Assembly: GCA_030248065.1 (NCBI GenBank)
Contig: JASAMV010008128.1
Location: 1-64,000, forward strand
Direction of reading: 5' to 3'
Origin: Rhynchonema sp. JSB1_4
Taxonomy: Eukaryota > Nematoda > Chromadorea > Monhysterida > Xyalidae
Length of the DNA: 64,000 bases
Shown: positions 38,712-48,600 of the stretch, piece after piece
How positions within the stretch are numbered: position 1 is the first letter of the stretch
Layout of the letters: each line of letters starts with the position of its first letter
Translations under genes and position numbers: made by a program
The notes under the pieces: model-generated
The model's database searches: none
The model's input: only the letters and a program-made list of their open reading frames with translations
What the model was told of the DNA's origin: nothing

Positions 38712-38836
38712 CTGTGGTCAAATCAAGTCCTCAAATCACATTTATTGTTTCTCGCGCTTTGGGGCTCATGTATTACATACGGTATTGCTTGATTTGACGA
38801 CCAGATTTCACGACTTGACTTGACGACGTTACTATA
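38712..38836. mobile_element. GTCAAATCAAG-family MITE, copy 3
   Basis: TGGTCAAATCAAG at the left and CTTGATTTGACGACC plus GACTTGACGACG at the right, around a TTTCTCGCGCTTTGGGGCT core, as in the copies at 23.8 and 30.8 kb. Confidence 0.6.
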
Positions 38837-39118
38837 GTAAAATTCTAATTTCGCTGCCTCATGCATTCTTACAGACGCAGGGAAACTCCCGTTCGAAGTC
38901 GAAGCGGTATTCCGTCGAAGCAGGCAACAAGCTCAACACACAGTCAACAAGCCACGCAGCTGCCGCACACAGCTTGTGTGACTGAAACATTCGAAACGCA
39001 CACGAGCCAGCTGCGTGGCTTGTTGACTGTGTGTTGAGCTTGTTGCCTGCTTCGACTTCGAACGGGAGTTTTCCTGCGTCTGTAAAAATGCATGAGGCAA
39101 CGAAATAAGAAACTTACT
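38836..39118. mobile_element. Foldback MITE, copy B
   Basis: Near-perfect inverted arms: CTCATGCATTCTTACAGACG / CGTCTGTAAAAATGCATGAG at the ends, and GCTCAACACACAGTCAAC with its inverse further in. The unpaired centre is about 30 bp. Same family as 2028-2290. At 39,230-39,510 an unbounded fragment of the AAACCGG-type MITE follows. Confidence 0.8.
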
Positions 39119-39740
39119 ATATTAGCCCAGAAAACAGACATAATCGTGCACAGTCATTCACCCTGTTGGACGCACAATGCACACATTGTGCACATGCCTG
39201 CAGTGAAACACACAGGTTATTGCAATTTTCCCGGAAAAAACATCTGCTGAAAAAGCGGTTTTTTCGATGTTTTTCGAAACCAAAAGTTGGTCGCCTGTTA
39301 AAATGGGGTATAATATTATACATTTGGGCAAAATGTGGTCTAAAATTGCTTCATGAGGAAAAGCCATGCTGCTGGACAAGTCGACCAAAATACAAAAAAG
39401 AAATTTTTGCACGATTTGAGAAACTGACCTCGCGACTTTCCAAGTCTCTGTCAAAAATTTTAAAAAATTTCCATTTTTCCCAGGACCCGGAAAAATATCT
39501 GTTCATTATTTAACCTCTAAAAACGGTTTTCTTTAATTTGCACAATTTTTTTCAGTAAAGAGAAACTTTTGTTTCCATCTGCAACCATAACACAGACAGA
39601 CACTTTGGTCACCAAGCTGCCATGAATCTCCTGCATAGTTTTAGCGAGCGATAAAAAGTGCCAGTCCCGATCATATGTCACCACATTGGGAGTAGATTGT
39701 AATTTCGTATCCGGTTCCAGTGTCAGCCGGCAGAGAATGA

Positions 39741-41775
39741 TCAAGTTTGCGCCATACTCAGCTCGAACATGGTAACATTACGGCGCACCGAACCATCGCC
39801 CAGCTGAGCGAATTGTACCATAACGACCAGATAAGTAGCGATCGCGGCTGCTACCTGTTGAAAGATTACAAGCCATTATTCGGCTATTTTTGGTGAGAGA
39901 ACAATATAGCGTACATAGATTCAAAGCTCAAACCGTTAAAATTGTCTGTTTCGTCACAGCACCAAACCCGTGCAGATCAAATCCAACCGCCTCTTTTGTT
40001 TGGTTCAGAAATGAGATGGCCAAATAATGGGTCTGAAAGTAGAAGGGCCTCTGAGCGCTGTAAATTGACATGATCTGATGACTGTTGAAAGCAAATTATC
40101 TTCCACAAAACTGCAGTTAACTTATGTTTCACCTCACTGTTTCTGGAGGCTGTGCGCCAGATCTGTTCCGCGTTTGCAAACGCCGACGTAGTCGCGCGCT
40201 GCTGAAACTTTTACATCATAATGAAGTGCAGGGTGCAGATTTCAGGTCAGAAATGATACCACGAACCTCACAATCCAATTTTGCCAGCGTCCAAGCAATC
40301 AGACTTAATTGAAACGCGTTTGCTGTTGTGCCAACTACTGTTTGCGACATTGTTGATGTGTCCAAGCTGGAGCTCAGCAGCAAATAGAACAGAAGCGTTT
40401 GATTGGCAATGAACACCGACAACCAAATTTGAACAAACAGAGTGAACATTTCAGACATGGTTGACAACGAGATGGAAATCTTGGTGTGCGAATCATACAA
40501 CGAGGATATGCGTTTTCTCAGAGAATTCTCGGCAGAAGGCGCTATTTCCCGGTTGATTGTCGTGATTTGCTCGTTGAGATCGACGACTGAACATCTCGCG
40601 CACTCAACCAAGACAGAAAATATGGACTGATAGGTGATATTTGTCACAAATATCGCCACAACCAGCACCAAACCGGACCATTCGACACCAAATATGTCGT
40701 GCAATCGCACGAATCGTGTCAGGTGCACCCAGCCATTGGCAATCACACCGGGGCCCAAGAATCCCACCCAGATCAGGAACCATGCGCAAATATAGATGAA
40801 CTGTAGTCCGATGATGTAACCTCGGTGTTTAACCATTGAATGAAACACGGGACCCTCGCTGCATTCGTCCAGGAGCCGGGGCAGAAATTCTGCGAGTTTA
40901 CAGTAATGCATCACCTCCTTTGGGTACGGCAAGTTCAATACCGGTCTCACATCATAGCACGCGGGCTAACGGATCAGTGGGCGAGATGCGCCCGCCTTTG
41001 GTCTCACATACAGGATTAGCGGGTTAGTGCGTTAGCGAGTGAGCAAAATTTCACGCCCGCCGAAGCGCAAATTCGCAAACGCGTGTGCTCCTGCACTGTC
41101 ATGTGAACTGGCGGAGTGTCCGCTTGTCCGCTTTTCACAATTGCAGTAAGATTGGTTCCAGTTTTTGTGCCAAATATTGCCAAATATAATATGAAGTTGG
41201 TGAAATATCAAAAAGAATGCTTAAAAAAATTAACGAAAATCGAAGAACTTTAGTTTCACCCGCAATTCAGCCTGCACGTGCCTTGTGAGAGCAATTGCGG
41301 GTTGTGGATTAACGGATTACCGGGTTGGCAGATGAGCGAGCGGCTGGCAGGCAAACAAGTGTTCAATGTGAGAGCAAAAGCCTGCGTGAAAAGCGTGTCC
41401 GCCAACCGCTAATCCGCAAATCCGCTGCATTGTGAGACCGGCGTCACGCGATAAAAAATGTCACTGACCTCGATAGGCCCACCACGGTTGGTGGAGCATC
41501 GTCGCAATGTAGCCAAATAATAAGAGTTGAAAAGATACCGCCATCGCTTCGCGTGGATGTGTGAAGCGGCTCCAATCGATCATCAGGAAAAAGTCGTTCG
41601 CTTTCACTGCCATGGCAGATGCGGGTAAGCCGCTAGTGAAGACTAGCTTCAACCCGGCCAAACATCTGTGCTTTGTTGTTCTGACGATTTGACCGTTCTG
41701 ACCTGCTACAGTTGTCAGAAACAGTATCGTGGGGAACAGTATCCGTTCAACTATAGGTCGCTGAGACGCAGTCAT
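39741..41775 (-). CDS. Gustatory-receptor-family seven-transmembrane protein, intact
   Basis: Chemoreceptor-type ion-channel family member. Exons in transcript order: 41,775-41,469, 40,889-40,267, 40,201-40,133, 40,032-39,958, 39,854-39,741, all in phase, 395 residues, the normal size for the family. The last exon carries the family signature (TYhhhhQF: here TYLVVMVQF). The second and largest exon holds most hydrophobic helices (IIGLQFIYICAWFLIWV, LVLVVAIFVTNITY, FTLFVQIWLSVFIANQTLLF). Intron 1 carries the element at 40,941-41,441. A broken paralogue with the same exon structure lies immediately upstream in transcript sense. The ligand is unknown. Confidence 0.85.
40941..41441. mobile_element. 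CCGGTCTCACA-ended MITE in receptor intron 1
   Basis: Left end CCGGTCTCACATCATAGCAC and right end GCATTGTGAGACCGG are inverted. Subterminal GCGGGCTAACGGATCAG/CCGCTAATCCGC words recur in both orientations. Related in style to the 5164-5750 element. It does not disturb the splice sites. Confidence 0.65.
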
Positions 41776-42295
41776 TTTTTAGACGTGGTTTAAAATGGAC
41801 CTCGGCAATATGCTCATATTCAAATCAAGTAAGAGCTTTTGAGTCCGGCTGGTGGACTAGTCCTGGACATGCTGTTTACTCAGTTTCACATTCCATTGCT
41901 GATATATATTTGTCATGGCTCAGTAAGATTGCGTCTGGTTTGGTTTCTGGCACTTCAACTGCAGAAACGTTACAGCGCAGCGACCATTATATTGACAGGA
42001 TATTTGACGATTCACATTTTAAAATTATGATGGTGCCCAAACTCGAGCTCGCCACCATCTCGATTCCCGTACGGCATATTTTATTACACAATAAGTAGTT
42101 TCCAGGTATGTCTGTTTATCTATTGCAAAACCATCAACACATGCAACATGAAATACAGAGAAAGAAAGGTATCCATCGTTCCACCACATGGTCATCGCTA
42201 CTTCGCCAAACTCATACAGCGCTTTTCGTTGAGCCACCACCCAGCTCGGAGAACTGAACCATAATGATTAGATATGAAGCGATAGTTGTTGCAAC

Positions 42296-42751
42296 TATAC
42301 TGTCATAAAGAACCGTTTTTTATTTTTCGTGGAAAAAAACGGTTTTTTTTTCGAAAAAAAACCGTTTTTTTTCCAAATACTTTTCCAGTACTTAAGAACG
42401 TAATTTCGAAAAATATAACAATTTCAGTGCAAAATTTGTTCGAAGTGACGAGAGTGCTCTTGAAGAGTGTTGAAGTCAGTCGAAAACACTTGGTTTACAC
42501 GCTTTTTGGCCCATTTTGGGTCGGTTAATTTTTGTGCTCGAGCCAATTTTTCACTGAAATCGAAAAACTCATCAGTTTTGCATTACAATTTTTTGGAAAA
42601 ATTGGGATAAAGTACCGATATTTTTCCGATCAAAAACCGAAAAGATACCCACGGAAAAATAAATGGAAAAGTATTCGGGTCTCGGAAAAAAACGGTTTTT
42701 TTCGGGTTTTTTTTCCGGAAAAAAACCGGTTTTTTTCCGCCTGCCAGTATA
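42296..42751. mobile_element. TATACTG-ended MITE inserted in exon 5 of the receptor pseudogene
   Basis: Ends TATACTG…CAGTATA, with identical 8-bp flanks GTTGCAAC (42,288-42,295 and 42,752-42,759). Arms are GGAAAAAACCG-type words. Because GTTGCAAC corresponds to the first eight bases of exon 5, the element separates the exon from its own acceptor. Confidence 0.85.
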
Positions 42752-42793
42752 GTTGCAACCTGTCAAACGAGACGGACGCATTGCACTTATTAT

Positions 42794-42967
42794 AAGGGCG
42801 GGCTTAGGTTGAATCCGGAAACCGGAATCCGGAATTATTTCCAGAAAACGCATTATTTTTGCATGTAAATTCTTGCGTTTTCCGGAAATATTTCCGGAAC
42901 CTAGAAATGTTTTGCATTTTTGCATGCAAATTATTTCCGGATTCCGGATTTAACTTAAGTTCGCCCT
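42794..42967. mobile_element. Short TCCGGA-rich MITE, copy 2
   Basis: AGGGCGGGCTTAGGTTGAAT at the left and TTTAACTTAAGTTCGCCCT at the right are inverse. The interior is TCCGGAAT words. Close match over its whole length to 4456-4628. Confidence 0.8.
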
Positions 42968-43329
42968 AAGACCATTCAGACCCGTGTGCTCACTGCTCAG
43001 TATACCCTGCACACCTCGCATGTATTGGTCGCACAATGAGAATTGGTCAAATGTTTTTCCTGAATCGTGAAGATGGAAAGTGACGGGGCAATGACGTTTC
43101 GTTGCGCGATCACACACAAGCCATGCAGTCACCAAAATGTTTCAAAACTGCAGCAATGTGGGTGCTGTGTCGGATTATTTTGAGCTGAAAATGTTTTGTC
43201 AAAAATACAAGTAGCCTGGTGGTTAAGGTTGAACCTGAAGATCAGGGTAGATGAACTCTGATTTAGTCATTGTACGACCAATACCTTGGAATACCAGATA
43301 CGGGAGGGTACACAGAACTAAACAGAGCA

Positions 43330-43571
43330 GGGGGCACTTTCTATTTCAATTGTAACGAGTTACAAATTGTACGGTTGATTTTTGAATTGGTCATATCATT
43401 CGATATCGTTGTTTCTGTTTTTTCGACCAGCGTAAAAGTTGTTCACAATGCACATGGGAGCAACTTTCACGCTGGTCGAACTAACACAAACAATGAGATC
43501 GAAAGGTATGATAAAACCAAAAACTTACAAATTGTAAGTTTTTATAATTGTACGAAATAGAAAGTGCCCCC
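43330..43571. mobile_element. GGGGGCACTTTCTATTTC-ended MITE
   Basis: Perfect 18-bp inverted ends (GGGGGCACTTTCTATTTC and its complement), with further inverted pairs inside: TAACGAGTTACAAATTGTA and TACAAATTGTAAG, and AACTTTCACGCTGGTCG against CGACCAGCGTAAAAGTT. Lies in the last intron of the receptor pseudogene. Single copy in this window. Confidence 0.75.
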
Positions 43572-43694
43572 AGTTTAGACTAAAAAAAGATAATGAAGTT
43601 GCCAACTCAAACCGTCAAGATTCGTCACAGGTCCAAAACCCTGCAGATCGAATCCAATCGTTTCCTTGGTCTGATTCAGAAACGAAATGGCCAG

Positions 43695-43960
43695 ATGATG
43701 TGTCTACAAAGAGCGAGCGGTACTCATTACGCATGATGTGTCTACAAAGAGCGAGCGGTACTCATTACGCATGATGTGTCTACAAAGAGCGAGCGGTACT
43801 AATTACGCATGATGTGTCTACAAAGAGCGAGCGGTACTCATTACGCATGATGTGTCTACAAAGAGCGAGCGGTACTCACTACGCATGATGTGTCTACAAA
43901 GAGCGAGCGGTACTCATTACGCATGATGTGTCTACAAAGAGCGAGCGGTACTCATTACGC
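43695..43960. repeat. Seven-copy 38-bp tandem array
   Basis: Unit begins ATGATGTGTCTACAAAGAGC and ends CTCATTACGC. Copies start at 43,695, 43,733, 43,771, 43,809, 43,847, 43,885 and 43,923, and are nearly identical (single-base differences in two copies). On the minus strand each unit contains CTTTGTAG|ACACATCAT, that is, the acceptor and first bases of exon 4 of the receptor pseudogene. No spacers, so not a CRISPR array. Confidence 0.95.
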
Positions 43961-44882
43961 AATCAAGAATATTGAAGGGCGTGAAGAAAGGGAACAGCCC
44001 ATTTTTCCCCTCACTTCAGTGGTTTCGGCGACGGTACGCCACAGTCGTTCGGCAGTTGCAAGTATTGCTGTCTTGGCACGTAACTGAAGCGTAAGGCACT
44101 GCATCGCAATTTCAAAAAAAATAGCACGGAGTCAAACGCAAACCTCATAATCTAATTTGGCCAGCGTCCAAGCAACTAGACCCAACAGCAATGCTTCTGC
44201 AGCTACGCCGGCTGCTGTTTCCGATACGATGGCCATTGAATCGATCTTTGAGGTCAATAATGAATGAGCGTTTGACTCACGATCAATAACGACAAGCTGA
44301 GTTGTACAAATATAGTGAACATTTCAGACAAGGTTGACAACTAGAGCGAAATCTTGGTGTGCGAATCGTACAACGAACACATGCGTTTTCTCAGATAATC
44401 GCCACGAGAAAGCGGCATTTCTTTCTTGATTGAGTTTCGTGATCTGGTCGTTATTCATTAAGGTCGCAGATAGAGCATCTCACGCACTCCACCAGGACGG
44501 AGAACGTGCAGTGACAGTGATAGGTAAGGTTGGAAAAGAAGCTCGCCATAACAATCACCGAACCCGACCATTTAAGCCCAAAAATGTCCATCGTTTGCAC
44601 AAATTCTTGTAAATAGATCCATCCGTTGACAATCAGTCCGGCCATCAGCGTTGCCAACCAGATCAGCAACCATGCGCAAATGTAGACGAACTGCAGTCCG
44701 ATTATGTAGGTACGGTGTCTAACCATTGAGTGAAACACGAGGCCCTCGCTGTACTCATCCAACAACCGGGACAGGAATCCTGTGGATTAAAATTTAAGAC
44801 TCATCAACTCACACAGTATTTTCAGGTAGATTTCATCTCGTTAAAACGCCGAGTTCTCACCTCGATAAGCCCACCGTCGTTA

Positions 44883-45040
44883 AGGTAAGCTGCCACCCCG
44901 TGCCACTTTTGCGTGGGCGTTGCGCGCGCGCGCGCCAACCCCGCCCGCCCGTGACGTCACACGCGCCCGCGCCCGTTACCACGGGCGACCGCCGGCATTG
45001 CCATGCGCGCGATGATAAACGACTGTGCACCGCCGATTAT
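44883..45040. repeat. Probable left terminal (inverted) repeat region of the Polinton
   Basis: Very GC-rich: alternating GCGCGCGCGCGC, a TGACGTCACA palindrome, and CCCGTTACCACGGGCG, which can fold. It lies between the inferred element end and the stop codon of the first gene. The matching right copy must lie beyond base 64,000, so inverted-repeat status is inferred only. Confidence 0.5.
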
Positions 45041-45648
45041 TTATTCATTCATAGGAACTGCCTGACGGCCACGTACATAATCACGAACAAAATTTATCGC
45101 AACACGCAAAATCTGCAGCATACTTCCACCAACAAAAAGTCCAAGACAAATTGTCCATATGTTCTTCAATGTGCACTCTTCATCGGCGGTAGTAGTAGTG
45201 CTGTTGGTCGTTACCTGCAAAAACATGTCCGGTATGCGTGTGCTCACTTTCACCGACATCATAACACACTACCCACCCGTCCGCCTCCGGCGACAGCAGC
45301 GCAATAGTTGATGATGTTGGCCTGGCGAGACCAGTGCGTCGGCAGTGACCGACCCGCGCACTGTTGTAGACAAGTTTTATCAAAAATAAACACCTGCACG
45401 TTGCGCCATTCGTTTTTCGCCGGCACCAACCATTCGATTTCACAATTTCCACGCAGATAGACACGTCGAAAATCGTTGGTGTTCGCAATGGCTGACGGGG
45501 GCCAGTGCGACAATTGCCCATAGCATTCGACAATTTTCAACTTTCGATAGAAGCAGCAAGCGTTGCCGTACTTTTCAGAACAATTCCTACTTGGCTCTGC
45601 TACACAGCAGCCAAGCAACAACCACATCAGAATTGACGAACGCGCCAT
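45041..45648 (-). CDS. Predicted type I membrane protein of the Polinton, function unknown
   Basis: Not recognised. Two exons (45,648-45,277 and 45,214-45,041) give 181 residues. The N terminus looks like a signal peptide (MARSSILMWLLLGCCVA). The ectodomain has many cysteines and a leucine-rich-repeat-like pattern (VYLRGNCEIEWLV; CLQQC). A Thr/Ser-rich stretch follows, then a hydrophobic segment typical of a transmembrane helix (IWTICLGLFVGGSMLQILR) and a short basic tail. The start codon is one base from the polymerase start on the other strand. A virion-envelope or host-surface role is possible but speculative. Alternatively the upstream in-frame codons extend the protein, or the signal-peptide region is fortuitous. 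Confidence 0.55.
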
Positions 45649-45649
45649 T

Positions 45650-48600
45650 ATGCCCAAACGACGCAAACGAGCACGACCAGAGGCAAATGAACCAGCGCAG
45701 CGGCAACAGCGAATCAGCAGCAGCGGCAGCAGCAACCATGACGCACCAGCACCGCCTGATGATGATGATGACCAACAACCGGGCACGTCTGCCGCAGCGC
45801 CAGGCGACGAACCAGCCGACGCTAGGTCAATGAGTCGAGAATGCCGGTTCTGTAAGGTAGGTACTATTGTTGCCGTACACACACACACACGCGCGCACAC
45901 ACACACGTTATGCGTGCCGTTGCAGAAATCGTTGCCTCTGACTGTTCGCGGTTGGTTGCACCACCTTCGTACCGTTCACGAGCGTTATCAGTGCCCATTG
46001 TGCAATATCACAGCAAGGTCCATGGGCGCTCTTGACAAACATCTGACACGCCATCTTCCCGATCTCCTTTCCGACCCATCCATCGAACCTGGAGGCGAGA
46101 CCGACGATGGATTGGATGATCAAATTTGGAGCGATGAACTTTGCGACTTATTCGACCGAGAAGCGCAAGAGGAAGGTGTTTATGGTGATGATGATTTCCA
46201 ACTGCCATCTGTTACCCGAGATCGCTACTATTGCCCGTACTGTGAGTATACAACAACTCAACAACCAGCAATGAGGGAACACATGGTGACACACGTACGC
46301 GAGAATGATGCGCAGTTCATCGACGACGATCTTTACGGCGATGACATGGACAGCGCAGCGGCATTTTACGCACATGTTGACCGACAACTTGATGAACAAG
46401 TTTGTTGCTTTCTCTCCTGATAATTTTATATTGTGACCCAGCATTATCGATTTACAGCGCGACGCCAACGCACAACCCTCTACATCTAGAGGTGGTGGTG
46501 GTGGTGCTGCCGCTAGCCCGCGACGGGATGATGGCGATTCCGATGATGACAGTGATGATCAGCCTGACGCCGGTAGGTCCCCCAGAGATAAACGGTTGAA
46601 TGATCGGCGTCGAGTCCGCGCTCTGCTCAGAGTTTTTGGCGAAGAAATTGGGGCCTTTCGGCGACGTACCGACCACGGAGAGTTGATCAACCTACCGGTG
46701 CTCAATGGGCTTAACTCCCGAACGTTGCGTCGAGTGTTCAATATTGTCCGACGACTTATTGCTGGCAGACAGGCAATGATGTTTGTATCCATAGCTTATC
46801 TTCTGAGACATGCCGACGGCGTACGCCTACGATATTTTTATGCAAGTGAAAACACCAGACTCTGGCCGCATGCAATCCTTTGGAATCACGACCCGCAACG
46901 CATAAGAACAATTTTGCGGCAAATACCTGACCGTTTACGGCAATTTGTTCGTAATCTAGTTTTTGCCCAACCCGATTCTAATTGGGCGTTCAGCCGCCTA
47001 ACCAATGTTCAAATTAAATTATATTACGTTTAGATCACGCCTTCGCATTATCTAAACGATATATTATACGACCACAACAATGGAATAAAATGGAAACTCA
47101 CCAATCGTTCATAACTGCTTTGGCCGTTGCCCAGTCCAATGTACAAGCGGGATTGATGCCTGGAAGTAAAAATGTTCGTCGCACTCATCGGTTGATGAAC
47201 GCAATGTACGGCCAACTGGTAGATTCGTTTCGCGGGCTTGGCCTTCACTGGACACAGCCGCCGTTTGCGGCCGATAGTTCACTGCCATCTAAAGACTGGC
47301 TGCGCACCGTACAGCGTCTGCTAAACTTCAACATTCGAATTTGGCGCTTCCGCGGCTGTCGCACCCCTCCACCAATTAATGTTCGAGTTCGGGATATTCA
47401 TTTATCCGCATCTGACTATGTACGTATGGTTATTGTCGGCGGTGATGATTTGTTGAATGCGCCTCATGCTGTTGATTTGCTGCTCTATCGCCACCACTAT
47501 TTCCTCATCCGGAACCTGTCCGATGTGCTGCGAGCTTACCCATGTCAAAACTGCGGCGCCACCTACCACAGGTACTTAATCTTCTCATTTTGATGTTATG
47601 TACTGGGCTGTGTTTGTACTGTTTGCAGACCCTGGCTTCTGACTGCGCACCAGAAATCGTGCAATGCTCAAAACTTGGCCGATAGTCCCGGCGACGGATG
47701 TTCAGATGAATCTGATGGTGAATGGGCCAGACGTAGACAACGCCATCCGAAGGACCGCCGCCAAAAGTTTCGACGCGCCCGCTATGTCCCGTACCAGTTT
47801 ATGTCTGAATTACTGGCAAAGACGGGCATCGTTGTTGCGCCCGAGAAACGCGGATGCTTCAATAAGTACATTACGTTTTTCGACTGTGAATCAAATTTAC
47901 CCAAGTTATCTTCCGCCCCAGATGAACATCAGCCTACGCATGAACATACCCCGAACACCGATTATCTAAACATTCACAGTGTTAACTCGATCGGCGCAGT
48001 ATCCAACATTCCTCGTGTATGTCCCGTGGTATTTGTCAACATGTCTGGGACAGACACCTTTGTTCGACGCTTTACCCAATGGATTTTAATTTGTTCGAAA
48101 GAGTCCTATCGCTTATGCCTTCAAGATAATAAATCAATTTTTGACCAATTCGATCAGCTGATGGCCATTGCCAGAAACGACAACCAAAAGGGCAGACAGA
48201 TGGAGTTGGAACGTGTTCGCAACCAATTCGAGAGGCATTTGCGTCAGATGAGACTCATGGCTTTCAATTCCAATCGGTATGTGACTACCACACACACACA
48301 TATGCGACACATGTGGTCCTACATTTTTCAGTTACGACTACGCCGTTTTGCGGAGCGCCGGCTGGTTTTACTGGCTGAATGAACTTGATGGTCATTCGTT
48401 GACAGTGCTCAAACGCAATAACACAAATCATTATGTGGCGCTCAGCAGCCGCAGTATCACCGGGCGAGACATTGCAGCATTTGTACCAAACTGTTCACTT
48501 CGCCAGTTTCTTGAAACTTTTCTGCCGGCAGACCAGAAAGAGAACTTTTCCAAGTCGTGGTTTCCACACGGTTTCGTCACAAAAACGACCGAGCTGCTTT

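Larger units (their letters stand above)
42212..44882 (-). pseudogene. Broken gustatory-receptor paralogue
   Basis: Exon remnants parallel those of the intact receptor: exon 1 only as a short tail (about 44,868-44,882), exon 2 about 44,783-44,153, exon 3 near 44,067-43,999, exon 4 near 43,702-43,622, exon 5 near 42,775-42,768 plus 42,295-42,212. Damage seen directly: exon 1 truncated by the Polinton; in exon 2 a frameshift with TAA after CSICDLNE, a TAG after HTKISL, and a further frameshift and stops; exon 5 split by a MITE; exon 4's acceptor buried in a 38-bp tandem array. The exon 5 signature is still readable (SYLIIMVQF), so decay is fairly recent. Confidence 0.85.

Noticed and set aside
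43695..43960. Regular 38-bp array resembling a CRISPR array
   Set aside because: Units are contiguous with no spacers, lie in a eukaryotic pseudogene intron, and contain exon sequence.
44900..45306. 135-codon plus-strand frame at the Polinton left end
   Set aside because: GC-rich terminal region followed by the reverse complement of the membrane-protein exon; no protein-like character.
45259..45906. 215-codon minus-strand frame beginning in CA repeats
   Set aside because: The upstream part mirrors the polymerase's first exon and a CACACA intron; only the portion from 45,648 has a signal-peptide-like start and a matching second exon.
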